Assembly: GCF_003386095.1 (NCBI RefSeq)
Contig: NZ_QREG01000004.1
Span: 248,001 to 312,000, forward strand
Direction: 5' to 3'
From: Marinoscillum furvescens DSM 4134
GTDB lineage: Bacteria > Bacteroidota > Bacteroidia > Cytophagales > Cyclobacteriaceae
Length of the DNA: 64,000 nucleotides
Of the stretch, positions 52,608-62,085 are shown piece after piece. The position numbers were made by a program, and so were the translations under genes. The notes under the pieces are model-generated. The model was not told where the DNA came from. It did not search any database and was given only the letters and a program-made list of their open reading frames with translations. The stretch's first letter is position 1. The number at the start of each line of letters is the position of its first letter.

Positions 52608-54044
52608 TTACAGCCAGTCGTTGGTGAGTTTTGTGGCAGCTATGATTCCACTCAGTGTGGCCCCTGGGATCCCCTGTCCCGGGTAAGCAGTATCCCCGCA
52701 GTGATAGGCACGTTTGAGATCGAGTCGTGCCCCAACCATCTGCCAGGGCTTTATATGCTTGTACTGGGGATACCCACCCACAAAACCATGTGCTCGTCCG
52801 GTCCATTTGTGCCATGATCGGGGGCCACTGCTGTGCTGATAGACAATATTTTCAGGGCGAATGATATCTCGACGTGCCAGTTCGTTGAGTAGTTGTTGTT
52901 CCCATTCTTCTGTAGAGATGATGTTGTGTTTGGGGTTGGGGATGTGAGTACTGATGCTGGCCACAGAAGTGTCCGGATCGGGGCTGCGGGTAGTATCTTC
53001 GGGGTGGCTGAGACTAAGGAAAATACTAGAAGAACCTGCTCCAGACAGTGCGTTGGTGATGTGAATTTGATGGTGAAGGGATTCAAGTTGGTTGTGGGGT
53101 TTATAGGCTATGCCCATTTGGAAGGCACTATATAGTTGTTCGCTTTTCATGACCTTCGGTGCATAGCGGACTGGAAACTTACAGTGATCGAGCAGGTTGT
53201 TTAAGGGGATTCCCGAGACTAAATACTTTGAATGGTAGGTGGTGTTTTTGGTCGTTACCTGGTACTGGTCACCCAAATCCTCTATTTGAACAACTGGTTC
53301 GCGTAATTGAAGATTTCCACCCTGAGATGTTATGTATTCCACTAGAGGATTTACCAGGTTTCGCAGGCCACCATCTATGTAGTAGTTGCCATAATTGGTA
53401 TAGCAAAGGGCTGCCGCTCCAAATAGCCAATTTACCTGTTCTGCAGTATTTTGAGCTGTAATCAACAGTTGCTGATCTATAAAAGCCCTGAAGTCAGGTG
53501 TGTTTAGATGGTGGCGTATGAGGACTTCTTCGGTGGTGGTCCATGCTGCAGGAATGTTGGCTACATCATTCAGTCGCATCTTTTTGAGCAGGCGGAGGTA
53601 ATCTGTGGTTCGCTCCGGAGGGAAGTGAAGGTATCTGGTGCTGGCTTGCCATACAAACTTGCTCATGGTGTAGGCTTCTTGCCAAAACGCACTTGAATTC
53701 ACCCCAAACTTCTGATCACATTCTGCTATCCACCTATCCAGGTCCTGAAAGCGACTGAGCGTTTGGCCATTGGTAAGGTGCACTTGCATAGGCAGGTCTA
53801 GCTTGCGTGAGGGCAATGCTATGCCTGTAGCATCTAGCAAATAGCGAAGTGGCATGTGATCATCCAGTCCTACTAGCGTGGTAGCTCCAGCTTCAAATGT
53901 GTAGCCCTTTCGGGGATAAGAGGTGGTACAGCCTCCTGGGATCCAGTTTTGCTCCAAAATCAATGGTTGGAGTCCTTTCAAAGCCAACATAGCCGCGGCT
54001 GTAAGAGAACCCATGCCACTCCCGATGACAATTACGTCGCACAT
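52608..54044 (-). CDS. CrtI/phytoene dehydrogenase-like FAD oxidoreductase
   Basis: A 478-residue flavoprotein. The N-terminal FAD site is VIVIGSGMGSLTAAAML followed by LEQNWIPGGCTTSYPRKGY; the C-terminal FAD contact is YHCGDTAYPGQGIPGATLSG. This is the layout of carotenoid desaturases, carotenoid isomerases and retinol saturases. The Pro-Gly-Gly-Cys-x-x-Ser near residue 38 is typical of the isomerase-like branch. No other crt gene is in the window, so the substrate is open. Confidence 0.88.
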   Translation of the reverse strand: MCDVIVIGSGMGSLTAAAMLALKGLQPLILEQNWIPGGCTTSYPRKGYTFEAGATTLVGLDDHMPLRYLLDATGIALPSRKLDLPMQVHLTNGQTLSRFQDLDRWIAECDQKFGVNSSAFWQEAYTMSKFVWQASTRYLHFPPERTTDYLRLLKKMRLNDVANIPAAWTTTEEVLIRHHLNTPDFRAFIDQQLLITAQNTAEQVNWLFGAAALCYTNYGNYYIDGGLRNLVNPLVEYITSQGGNLQLREPVVQIEDLGDQYQVTTKNTTYHSKYLVSGIPLNNLLDHCKFPVRYAPKVMKSEQLYSAFQMGIAYKPHNQLESLHHQIHITNALSGAGSSSIFLSLSHPEDTTRSPDPDTSVASISTHIPNPKHNIISTEEWEQQLLNELARRDIIRPENIVYQHSSGPRSWHKWTGRAHGFVGGYPQYKHIKPWQMVGARLDLKRAYHCGDTAYPGQGIPGATLSGIIAATKLTNDWL

Positions 54045-54232
54045 ATTTTGTGTAAATATTATTTGAAAAAGTTAAACAAAAATATTTTGCATTATGTTTG
54101 GCAGAAGAATTGTGATCTTTGTACCGTCATTGGTCCACCGAAAAATGGACAGAGAGGAACGAAAAAGTGAGAGTTCTGATTGAGAAAGAGAGGATCTTCA
54201 CCGAGAATTAAGAATAGAAGAAAACAACATTG

Positions 54233-54640
54233 ATGAAAGTAGCTGTATTCCGTAAGGAACATTTCAATGCTGCCCACCGTCTGTATAACCCTGACTGGAG
54301 TGAGGAGCAAAATGAGAAGGTGTTTGGGAAATGCAACAATCCGAATTGGCATGGACACAACTATGAGTTGGTAGTAAAGCTTGTGGGAGAGCCAGATCCT
54401 GATACCGGATATGTATATGATATGAAGAAGTTAAGTGATCTGATCAAAGAGCATGTCCTCAAAAAGTTCGATCACAAAAACCTGAACCTCGATACGGAAG
54501 AATTTAAATCTGTCAATCCAACCGCTGAGAACATTGCTGTGGTAATCTACAACACCCTCAGGGAGCATATTGATGATAATTTGGAAATGAAAGTGACGCT
54601 TTATGAAACAGAAAGAAACTTTGTTGAATACCCAGCATGA
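54233..54640 (+). CDS. 6-pyruvoyl-tetrahydropterin synthase / 6-carboxytetrahydropterin synthase family protein
   Basis: A 135-residue T-fold protein. Zinc ligands are His15, His40 and His42 (FNAAHRLY and NWHGHNY), the catalytic Cys is Cys34 in FGKCNNPN, and the DHKNLN motif is near residue 80. The FGKCNNPNxHGHNY block, the DPDTGYV turn and the KVTLYETERN end are much closer to animal PTPS than to E. coli QueD, in which the pattern differs. PTPS turns dihydroneopterin triphosphate into 6-pyruvoyl-tetrahydropterin. folE follows ten bases after the stop. Confidence 0.85.
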   Translation: MKVAVFRKEHFNAAHRLYNPDWSEEQNEKVFGKCNNPNWHGHNYELVVKLVGEPDPDTGYVYDMKKLSDLIKEHVLKKFDHKNLNLDTEEFKSVNPTAENIAVVIYNTLREHIDDNLEMKVTLYETERNFVEYPA

Positions 54641-54650
54641 GTTAAATAAT

Positions 54651-55304
54651 ATGGAAGACGATTTTGCAGAGGATCATGTAGGTTCTTCAGACAGCACGCC
54701 ATTACGGGCGGATGCGTTTGAGATGGATGACGAACTAAAAATGGAGTTGATTTCCAAGCACTTCAAGGAAATCATGCAGATACTGGGGCTGGATCTTACA
54801 GATGACAGTTTGCAAGGCACTCCGCACCGGGTGGCTAAGATGTATGTGCAGGAAGTTTTTAGCGGGCTCAATCCCGCCAACAAGCCAAAAGTCAGGCTGT
54901 TTGAAAATAAATACAAGTACGACCAGATGCTTGTAGAGAAAGACATTACGTTTTACTCCCATTGTGAGCATCATTTTGTACCAATTTACGGTAAAGCACA
55001 TGTGGCGTACTTTAGCAGCGGTAAGGTTATTGGCTTGTCTAAGATCAACCGGGTAGTGCAGTACTACGCCAAGCGCCCTCAAGTACAAGAGCGTCTAACT
55101 ATGCAGATAGCCAATGAACTCAAAGAGGTGCTTCAGACCGAAGATGTGGCTGTGGTGCTCGATGCAACACATATGTGTGTGTCTTCCAGAGGAGTCAATG
55201 ATACCAATAGCATGACAGGTACTGCCTTTTTTGATGGGAAGTTTAAAGACCAGAGTGTGAAAACTGAGTTTTTGAACTACATCAACTCCAAGACGGACCT
55301 GTAG
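54651..55304 (+). CDS. folE: GTP cyclohydrolase I
   Basis: A 217-residue enzyme that makes dihydroneopterin triphosphate from GTP, feeding folate, queuosine or tetrahydrobiopterin. Zinc ligands are in FYSHCEHHFVPIYGKAHV and in ATHMCVSSRGV; KVIGLSKINRVVQYYAKRPQ is family-typical. The first 35 residues are an acidic extension. Start at 54651 is ten bases after the PTPS stop; an in-frame Met at 54603 would overlap PTPS and is less likely. Product of this enzyme is the PTPS substrate. Confidence 0.95.
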   Translation: MEDDFAEDHVGSSDSTPLRADAFEMDDELKMELISKHFKEIMQILGLDLTDDSLQGTPHRVAKMYVQEVFSGLNPANKPKVRLFENKYKYDQMLVEKDITFYSHCEHHFVPIYGKAHVAYFSSGKVIGLSKINRVVQYYAKRPQVQERLTMQIANELKEVLQTEDVAVVLDATHMCVSSRGVNDTNSMTGTAFFDGKFKDQSVKTEFLNYINSKTDL

Positions 55305-55332
55305 TGTAAGAGCAACATAACCCAAATCCCTA

Positions 55333-56022
55333 ATGAACAAGCAAATAGCCATAGTAGGTGGCACCAGTGGAATTGGTGCATCTGTAGTGAAATTGCTCAC
55401 AACTGAAAATTCTCTAATAAATATCTCCAGAAGCGAGGTAGAGGGCATTGCCAATATTCAGCTAGACGTAACGGAAGATTTTGAAGAGATTGCAGGGCTT
55501 CCAGATCAGCTAGATGGTCTGGTGTATTGTCCTGGTTCTATCAACCTAAAGCCCTTCCAAAGTCTGAAGCCCGCGGACTATCAGCGGGATTTCGATATCA
55601 ACGTACTTGGGGCTGTAAAGACGATAAAGGCTAGCTTGAAAAGCCTGAAAAAGTCTAAGAATGCTAGTATCGTGCTCTTTAGCACAGTAGCTGTGAGCCA
55701 GGGAATGAGCTTTCATGCTTCGGTGGCTGCTGCCAAAGGAGCCATTGAAGGGTTGGTTCGGACGCTGGCTGCTGAGTTTGCAAAATCAGGTATTCGAGTA
55801 AATGCCTTAGCTCCTAGTCTAACTGACACTCCAATGGCAGCTACGCTATTAGCTTCAGAGGAAAAGCGCAAGGCATCTGATGAGCGCCATCCCCTGGGAA
55901 GGGTGGGTAAGCCTGAGGATCTGGCTCATGCAGTGAAGTACCTGCTCTCAGACGAATCTTCCTGGATGACCGGTCAGGTGATCCATCTGGATGGAGGCAT
56001 GTCTGCCATACGTCCGCTTTAA
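55333..56022 (+). CDS. Atypical short-chain dehydrogenase/reductase lacking the catalytic Tyr
   Basis: A 229-residue classical SDR by fold: GGTSGIG at residues 9-15, the CPGSI strand in place of NAG, Ser117 in VLFSTVA, Lys135 in AAAKGAIEG, and the RVNALAPSLTDTP and TGQVIHLDGGM ends. The position of the YxxxK tyrosine (131) is Val, so normal proton transfer is missing. Being downstream of PTPS and folE, it would be the natural place for a sepiapterin reductase-like step, but that is inference. Confidence 0.85.
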   Translation: MNKQIAIVGGTSGIGASVVKLLTTENSLINISRSEVEGIANIQLDVTEDFEEIAGLPDQLDGLVYCPGSINLKPFQSLKPADYQRDFDINVLGAVKTIKASLKSLKKSKNASIVLFSTVAVSQGMSFHASVAAAKGAIEGLVRTLAAEFAKSGIRVNALAPSLTDTPMAATLLASEEKRKASDERHPLGRVGKPEDLAHAVKYLLSDESSWMTGQVIHLDGGMSAIRPL

Positions 56023-56097
56023 AAAAACCAAAGTAAGTTAGAAACATCCCCTTTCCACAAAGGGATATGCATGGTGTAATACCTATTTAGATAACGA

Positions 56098-56361
56098 ATG
56101 AGTCATCCACCAGAAGCCTTGATGATATTTAGGGAGGAACTCCGGAAAGCGAAGTTGGAACAGGAGCGTATCCGCAAGGAGTACGAGCAAAAGATAAGTG
56201 CCCTGACTGACGAACTGTCCTTGCTGAGGGAAAAACTGTCTTCTCAGGAGCAGATGATGAAAAGCGCTTTTGAGTATGCCGCCGATCTGGAAGAACGCAT
56301 GAAAAACTTTCAAAACGAAATTGAAGATAACCATGAGCGCAATAAGTATGGATACCACTGA
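56098..56361 (+). CDS. Small coiled-coil protein
   Basis: An 87-residue protein of which residues 10-75 are one charged heptad helix (FREELRKAKLEQERIRKEY and on), ending in KYGYH. No signal peptide. Its end overlaps the start of the next gene by 29 bases, so they are co-transcribed and probably work together. Function unknown. Confidence 0.65.
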   Translation: MSHPPEALMIFREELRKAKLEQERIRKEYEQKISALTDELSLLREKLSSQEQMMKSAFEYAADLEERMKNFQNEIEDNHERNKYGYH

Positions 56362-56812
56362 CCACTCCACCGAGATTGCCCAGGCTCTCGAGGAAATGAA
56401 AAACCTCGGATTTCAACAAAGAATTGATGGCCGCTTTGCGGCAGTATTTACCACATCCGATGAGATCGCCTGTATCCTCAAGGAGTCTTATGTGCCGATC
56501 GATGAATTCAAAAAGGTCTTCGTACAGATGGTGGAGATTGCCAGAGGTGGAAGCTATCATAAATTCATCTTCGACAAGCGTGCATTGACCACCTTTCATC
56601 AGCCTACTATGGAATGGTATTTTTTACACTGGAAGCGAGAAATGCTTCAGCTGGGTGTAAGCAAGCACCGAAAGATTTTGCCAAACTTGCGGTGGTTTGA
56701 GCAGGCTGTGGCTATTGCAAGAAACCCACTACTTGAACAATTTTCCGCCGAAGAGCGGTCACAACTAGATATTAAATACTGTAATACGCTGGAGGAGGCC
56801 CATCAGAGCTAA
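56333..56812 (+). CDS. Hypothetical protein, unknown function
   Basis: A 159-residue cytosolic protein of mixed alpha/beta content: an opening helix (STEIAQALEEMKNLGF), a strand RFAAVFTT, then RGGSYHKFIFDKRAL and a conserved-looking FHQPTMEWYFLHWKREML segment rich in Trp and His. I do not recognise it. Start is Met at 56333 or 56348. It overlaps the coiled-coil gene at its start, and its stop shares one base with the start of the flavin reductase gene (TAATG). Confidence 0.65.
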   Translation: MSAISMDTTDHSTEIAQALEEMKNLGFQQRIDGRFAAVFTTSDEIACILKESYVPIDEFKKVFVQMVEIARGGSYHKFIFDKRALTTFHQPTMEWYFLHWKREMLQLGVSKHRKILPNLRWFEQAVAIARNPLLEQFSAEERSQLDIKYCNTLEEAHQS

Positions 56813-57441
56813 TGCATTTTTCAGACCAACAAATTTCAACTCTGGATAAGTCCTTTCGCCGAAATCTCATCAATTCGGTTACGGGGTTTAAAAGTGTGGC
56901 ACTTATAGGGACCAAAAGCCAGGAGGGGACTACCAACGTGGCACCTTTTAGTCAGATTATTCATGTAGGGGCGGATCCGGCCATGATCGGGGTGTTGTTT
57001 AGACCGCATACCGTAAAGCGCCATACATTAGAAAATATTTTGACTACTAAAGTCTATACGATAAATCACATTACAGCTGAGTTTTTAGCTGAAGTACATC
57101 ATACAGCTGCAAGGTGGCAACAGTCTGAGTTTGAAGCCTGCAAGCTTCAAGAAGAGTACCTGGAGGGTTTTGAAGCTCCATTCGTTCGTAACGCCAAAAT
57201 CAAGATTGGATTATCACTGGTGGAGCGTCTGGATGTGCAGTCAAATGGTACACATCTGATTATTGGAGTCATCAAGCATTTGATTGCCCCTGAGGAAGTG
57301 GTGGGTAAGGATGGCTTTATCGATCTCGAAGCGGCAGGAACACTTACGTCCTCAGGGTTAGATAGCTATCATAAAACAAAAAGATTGGCAAGATTTACCT
57401 ATGCTAAGCCAAATGTAAGCCTGAAAAAATTGCTTGAATAG
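56812..57441 (+). CDS. Flavin reductase family protein
   Basis: A 209-residue FMN-binding split-barrel protein: NVAPFSQIIHVGADPAMIGV, then the RPHTVKRHTLENILTTKVYTIN strand-loop and the AEFLAEVHHTAARWQQSEFE segment, the order seen in PF01613. It is last in the PTPS-to-flavin-reductase run and is coupled to the previous gene by a one-base overlap. It is only distantly like the flavin reductase at 42.0 kb. Electron acceptor unknown. Confidence 0.85.
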   Translation: MHFSDQQISTLDKSFRRNLINSVTGFKSVALIGTKSQEGTTNVAPFSQIIHVGADPAMIGVLFRPHTVKRHTLENILTTKVYTINHITAEFLAEVHHTAARWQQSEFEACKLQEEYLEGFEAPFVRNAKIKIGLSLVERLDVQSNGTHLIIGVIKHLIAPEEVVGKDGFIDLEAAGTLTSSGLDSYHKTKRLARFTYAKPNVSLKKLLE

Positions 57442-57547
57442 TGCCTTTGAGTTAATAGTAGGTAGCTTTTTCTGGATTTATGAATAATGCAATTCTGATG
57501 GCTGAAAACCTCGCTCTGTTTCCATTTTTATAATTTATGGAGTCGGT

Positions 57548-57555
57548 TATCTTTG
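57548..57555 (+). promoter_or_regulatory. -7 box of hppA
   Basis: TATCTTTG fits TAnnTTTG; the start would lie near 57562, 21 bases before the ATG. The -33 region is T-rich without a clean TTTG. Confidence 0.4.
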
Positions 57556-57582
57556 CACAGCTTTTTAAAAACCTATAATACT

Positions 57583-59829
57583 ATGAGTTATTGGATATAC
57601 GCGGTGCCAGTCCTGGCATTGGTAGGGATCATTGTGATGATCGTTAAGTCAAAATGGGTCAACAAACAGGATGCTGGCGATGAGAAAATGCAGTCGTTGG
57701 CAAACCATATCCGAGAGGGTGCCCTGGCTTTTTTAAGTGCCGAATACCGAGTGCTGGCCATTTTTGTGGTGCTAGCGGGTATTTTGCTCGGAGTGATTTC
57801 TACCCTGGTAGAGACTACCCACTGGTTTATTGTAGTTGCTTTCGTGATTGGAGCCATTTTTTCCGCTGTAGCGGGAAATATAGGCATGCGCATCGCTACT
57901 GCTGCCAATGTAAGAACCACACAAGCTGCACGTACTAGTTTACCGAATGCATTGAAGGTTTCTTTTACCGGAGGTACCGTAATGGGACTTGGAGTTGCCG
58001 GCCTGGCTGTTTTTGGATTGAGTATGTTGTTTATCCTGTTGTTTACCTGGTTTATGGGTGGCGAGTGGACCAACAACGGCGACATGACAATGGTACTGGA
58101 GGCACTGGCTGGGTTTTCACTTGGTGCCGAGTCTATTGCTCTCTTTGCGCGTGTAGGCGGAGGTATCTATACCAAAGCAGCTGATGTAGGAGCTGACCTT
58201 GTTGGAAAAGTAGAGGCTGGTATCCCTGAGGATGACCCTCGTAACCCGGCTACTATTGCTGATAATGTGGGTGACAATGTAGGCGACGTAGCTGGAATGG
58301 GCGCTGACCTGTTCGGTTCGTATGTAGCTACAGTACTGGCATCCATGGTGCTTGGAAACTACGTGATCCGCGACATGGGCGGTGCTATTACTGACAAGTT
58401 CAATGGCATTGGGCCAATTTTGTTGCCTTTGATTATTGCAGGTCTGGGAATCATCTTTTCGATCATCGGTACTTTCTTTATTTCTATTAAAGACAATGGA
58501 GCCAAAGAGGCACAGGTGCAAAGTGCACTCAATAAGGGAAACTGGAGTTCGATTATACTTACGGCCATAGCATCTTATTTTGTGATTGATCTCATGTTGC
58601 CTGCCAACATGCAAATGGACTTTTTTGGTCTTGGAATCATCGACATCCCGGCAATCAATGTCTTTTATGCTGTACTCATCGGCTTGTTTGTGGGTGGAGC
58701 TATTTCATATTTTACAGAATACTATACAGGTCTCGGTAAAAAACCTGTTTTGGATATCGTACAAAATTCATCCACTGGAGCAGCTACCAATATCATTGCT
58801 GGTTTGTCTACGGGTATGATTTCTACTTTTGCGCCAATCATTCTTTTCGCCGGTGCGATCTGGGGAGCGTATGAGTTTGCAGGATTTTACGGTGTAGGTA
58901 TCGCTGCATCTGCCATGATGGCCACTACGGCTATGCAGTTGGCTATTGACGCATTTGGTCCTATCGCTGATAATGCTGGAGGAATTGCTGAAATGAGTGA
59001 GCTACCTGAGGAGGTGCGTGAGCGTACAGATATTTTGGATTCGGTAGGAAACACTACTGCTGCAGTAGGTAAGGGATTTGCGATTGCTTCTGCTGCACTT
59101 ACAGCCCTGGCGCTTTTTGCAGCGTATGTTACGTTTACGGGTATTGATGGGATCAATATCTTCAAAGCCGACGTGCTAGCTGCCCTATTTATAGGTGGTA
59201 TGGTGCCAGTGGTATTCTCAGCTTTGGCCATGCAGTCAGTTGGTAAAGCAGCCATGGAGATGGTAAAAGAAGTGCGTCGCCAGTTCAAAGAAATTCCGGG
59301 TATCATGGAAGGTACTGGCAAACCAGAGTATGGCAAGTGTGTGGATATTTCTACCAAAGCAGCTATTCGTGAGATGATGCTTCCTGGGGCCATTACAATT
59401 GTTGCTCCAATACTAATCGGATTCCTAATGGGACCGGAAGCACTAGGTTCCTATATGGCTGGTGTGGCTGTATCAGGTGTGCTTTGGGCTATATTCCAAA
59501 ACAATGCCGGTGGTGCCTGGGACAATGCGAAAAAGTCCTTTGAGGCAGGCGTAATGATAGACGGTGAAATGACTTACAAAGGGTCAGAGGCACACAAAGC
59601 TGCCGTAACTGGTGATACAGTAGGCGATCCTTTCAAAGATACTTCAGGACCTTCTATGAATATCCTGATCAAACTTACTTGTTTAGTAGGGCTGGTTATA
59701 GCTCCAATATTAGGCGAAATCTACGGCGGAGTATCTCATAGCGCTGAGGTACAGACAGATGCTGTAGAAGAAGTTGTGGAGGATAGCAAAACAGAAAAAA
59801 TAGAGCAAATTGTAGAGGTAGTGAAGTAA
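57583..59829 (+). CDS. hppA: Membrane-bound pyrophosphatase, K+-dependent type
   Basis: A 748-residue ion pump with about 16 membrane spans that uses pyrophosphate to move H+ or Na+. The substrate-site run [20 protein letters not shown] and the Asp-rich loop [20 protein letters not shown] are intact, as is the second GNTT / late [15 protein letters not shown] site. The GNTTAA motif near residue 490 has Ala where K+-independent enzymes have Lys, so this is of the K+-dependent class. That class includes both H+ and Na+ pumps; which ion is not settled here. A charged tail follows the last span. Confidence 0.95.
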   Translation: MSYWIYAVPVLALVGIIVMIVKSKWVNKQDAGDEKMQSLANHIREGALAFLSAEYRVLAIFVVLAGILLGVISTLVETTHWFIVVAFVIGAIFSAVAGNIGMRIATAANVRTTQAARTSLPNALKVSFTGGTVMGLGVAGLAVFGLSMLFILLFTWFMGGEWTNNGDMTMVLEALAGFSLGAESIALFARVGGGIYTKAADVGADLVGKVEAGIPEDDPRNPATIADNVGDNVGDVAGMGADLFGSYVATVLASMVLGNYVIRDMGGAITDKFNGIGPILLPLIIAGLGIIFSIIGTFFISIKDNGAKEAQVQSALNKGNWSSIILTAIASYFVIDLMLPANMQMDFFGLGIIDIPAINVFYAVLIGLFVGGAISYFTEYYTGLGKKPVLDIVQNSSTGAATNIIAGLSTGMISTFAPIILFAGAIWGAYEFAGFYGVGIAASAMMATTAMQLAIDAFGPIADNAGGIAEMSELPEEVRERTDILDSVGNTTAAVGKGFAIASAALTALALFAAYVTFTGIDGINIFKADVLAALFIGGMVPVVFSALAMQSVGKAAMEMVKEVRRQFKEIPGIMEGTGKPEYGKCVDISTKAAIREMMLPGAITIVAPILIGFLMGPEALGSYMAGVAVSGVLWAIFQNNAGGAWDNAKKSFEAGVMIDGEMTYKGSEAHKAAVTGDTVGDPFKDTSGPSMNILIKLTCLVGLVIAPILGEIYGGVSHSAEVQTDAVEEVVEDSKTEKIEQIVEVVK

Positions 59830-59857
59830 ACCCTCTGCAAGAGCAGAAAAACACATA

Positions 59858-59891
59858 AAAAAGCCCATTCGTGCAAACGAATGGGCTTTTT
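59858..59891. terminator. Intrinsic terminator after hppA
   Basis: 15-bp perfect stem AAAAAGCCCATTCGT/ACGAATGGGCTTTTT with a GCAA tetraloop. Confidence 0.93.
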
Positions 59892-60036
59892 GCGTTTTTG
59901 GAGTTTGTGTTTTCTGTAGACTTATTTGTGTTTTCCTTATAATGCTTATGGGTAATTAGTTAGCTTCATTTGGTTATGTTGAGCTTTATATAAAAGGGTG
60001 TAACACGCTGTAAAAAAGAGAGTTAAATAAATTTAG

Positions 60037-60044
60037 TATATTTG
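60037..60044 (+). promoter_or_regulatory. -7 box of the small secreted protein gene
   Basis: TATATTTG fits TAnnTTTG; the start would be near 60051. No -33 box at the right distance. The stretch between the hppA terminator and this box shows nothing else. Confidence 0.35.
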
Positions 60045-60057
60045 TGCTGGACAAATC

Positions 60058-60468
60058 ATGAGAATTATGAAAACATCCAGCCGCCCATTGATTCCCTTTC
60101 TGCTAGTGATTGCTTTGTGGTGCCCACAAGGCCTGGATGCGAAAGGAGGAGTAGATGATACCTTTATGGAGCTTTCGCAGCGCCTGGAGGAAGCTATAGA
60201 GGTGCGTAACTTTCAAGAAGCAAGAAATGCAATAGAGCAGTTGCTGCCTTTGATGAAAGACGTGCTCAAGAGTGATAAAAAGACACTGGCTGAGCTCAAA
60301 AAATCCGATGACCCTGAGGCCAACCCTGAGGAGTTTGAGGAAGATATGAAGCGTAAGGCCGAGCTGTACAACTCTTTGAAAAAACTCGTAAATATTTCGC
60401 CTGCTGCTTTGAGGGTCAAAGCTGAACTCATCAAAAAAGAAGTGAAAGAATTTATAGAGCTATCCTGA
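60058..60468 (+). CDS. Secreted helical protein, unknown function
   Basis: A 136-residue protein with a signal peptide ending near LDAKG (residue ~28; Met at 60067 may be the real start). The mature part is fully helical and charged: ELSQRLEEAIEVRNFQEARNAIEQLL, a DPEANPEEFEED loop, and KAELIKKEVKEFIEL. The pattern suggests a TPR-like or helical hairpin periplasmic protein. No family recognised. Confidence 0.65.
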   Translation: MRIMKTSSRPLIPFLLVIALWCPQGLDAKGGVDDTFMELSQRLEEAIEVRNFQEARNAIEQLLPLMKDVLKSDKKTLAELKKSDDPEANPEEFEEDMKRKAELYNSLKKLVNISPAALRVKAELIKKEVKEFIELS

Positions 60469-60496
60469 TTTTTTTGGTTACTGATTTGATAAATCT

Positions 60497-60528
60497 AGGC
60501 ATCTCCAGTTTTGGGGGTGCCTTTTTTA
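60497..60528 (+). terminator. Intrinsic terminator
   Basis: 11-bp stem AGGCATCTCCA/TGGGGGTGCCT (two G-T pairs) with loop GTTT and T6. Ends the secreted helical protein gene. The remaining bases up to the next gene at 60809 show no feature I can support. Confidence 0.88.
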
Positions 60529-60808
60529 TTTAGGCTAAGTCTGTGTAATAGTTATTTGAAATAAACAGTGAGGCGGCTATACAAAGACCCGTAAATGAGC
60601 CAGTGAGGGCGAGTATCATGTGTAGAGTATGTGGTCAGCAGGGTGAAAACCGTTTCGTGGATTGCACCAGTTAGCAAGAAGTGTACTGGAAGAGAATAAG
60701 TCTGAGTAGGTGAAGGATATTCGCTTTTTTCATTCTAAATGTTCAATTTTGTCTCCCACCCAGAAACAGACAAGTTCAAGCAATCTTTTTAACTGCTTAC
60801 TATTCAAA

Positions 60809-62056
60809 ATGAACAATTTACCCCTATTGCCCCGTCTCCATTTGTTAATGGCACTGATACTGCTGGTTAGTCACGTTGAGGCCCAGCACGAAAAACTTCA
60901 AACAATCGACCGGGAAAACGGTGATTGGGCTTTGGGCCAGCCGTACGTTGTGCTCATTAGTATCGATGGTTTTCGGTATGATTATGCAGAAAAATTTGGA
61001 GCCAAAAACCTCTGTAAGCTCGCAAATGATGGAGTCACTGCGGAGAAAATGTACAGTGCTTTTCCGACCAAAACGTTCCCCAACCACTACACCATAGTCA
61101 CGGGCATGTATCCTGCAAACCATGGGCTGGTAAGTAATGAGTTCTATAGTAGGTCTATGGATGCCTGGTACCGGATAAGAGACCGGTCGGCAGTACAAAA
61201 TCCAGCATGGTATGGCGGAGTGCCACTATGGGTGTTGGCTGAGCAGCAGCAGATGCTGAGTGCAAGTTTCTTTTGGGTTGGGTCTGAAGCACCGATCGAA
61301 GGTATTAAGCCCACATATAATTATAGTTACGATGGTAGTATAAGCAATAAATATCGGTTTGATCAGGTTGTTGACTGGCTAGAGTTACCGGCTAGAAAGC
61401 GTCCTCATATGATATTGGCTTATTTTTCTCTAGTAGACGATGCGGGGCATCGCTATGGGCCAGATCACGAAAAGACGGGTGAGGCAGTGCTAGAGCTGGA
61501 CAGTTTGATAGGCGACTTTATGAGAGCGTTGGAGGGACTTGAGCTGGATGTAAATGTAGTGGTAGTATCTGATCATGGGATGGCATCCATCAGCCGTGGA
61601 ATAGTACTTCCAGAAGTAGTAGATCTTCAGGATTCCAGAGTGTCTTATAGTTTTCCTCCTATGATTTACCAGAAAGATCCCTCAAAAGTTGACGACATGT
61701 ACGAGCGGCTATTGAAAGTGGAAAATCTACAGGTGTTTCGTAAAAACGCGTTACCAGATTACATGCGCTTTGAAAATGAAGATCGGGTGGGGGATCTCGT
61801 GCTGCTGACGAGCCCGCCTACAGTGATACTTAGCAAGCCGGGGCAGGTCTATGGAGGTACGCACGGGTTTGATCCATTCACAAGCCCGGAAATGGGGGCG
61901 TATTTCAGTGCTTTTGGTCCACAGGTAAAAAGAGCGGTGAAGGTCCCTGCCTTCGAAAATGTCCATGTCTATCCTTTCATTGCCCGTATGCTTGGTCTGG
62001 AGGTGTCTACATCTATTGATGGTAAGCCAGAGGTATTGGAGTTTCTCTTGAAATAA
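60809..62056 (+). CDS. Ectonucleotide pyrophosphatase/phosphodiesterase family protein
   Basis: A 415-residue exported protein of the alkaline phosphatase superfamily. Signal peptide to VEAQ (about residue 26). The metal site begins VVLISIDGFRYDY, the nucleophile Thr is in AFPTKTFPNHYTIVTG near residue 88, YFSLVDDAGHRYGP and VVVVSDHGMASI supply further Asp/His ligands, and YGGTHGFDP the last His. This is the ENPP layout, hydrolysing nucleotide or lipid phosphodiesters in the periplasm. Start at 60809 begins the signal peptide; an earlier GTG in frame (60710) is rejected. Confidence 0.93.
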   Translation: MNNLPLLPRLHLLMALILLVSHVEAQHEKLQTIDRENGDWALGQPYVVLISIDGFRYDYAEKFGAKNLCKLANDGVTAEKMYSAFPTKTFPNHYTIVTGMYPANHGLVSNEFYSRSMDAWYRIRDRSAVQNPAWYGGVPLWVLAEQQQMLSASFFWVGSEAPIEGIKPTYNYSYDGSISNKYRFDQVVDWLELPARKRPHMILAYFSLVDDAGHRYGPDHEKTGEAVLELDSLIGDFMRALEGLELDVNVVVVSDHGMASISRGIVLPEVVDLQDSRVSYSFPPMIYQKDPSKVDDMYERLLKVENLQVFRKNALPDYMRFENEDRVGDLVLLTSPPTVILSKPGQVYGGTHGFDPFTSPEMGAYFSAFGPQVKRAVKVPAFENVHVYPFIARMLGLEVSTSIDGKPEVLEFLLK

Positions 62057-62085
62057 TCTGGCATCTTTTTGGTAGTGTGTGAACA

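Noticed and set aside
58117-59393. Minus-strand frames of 165-168 codons opposite hppA
   Set aside because: Shadow frames of a conserved membrane protein gene.
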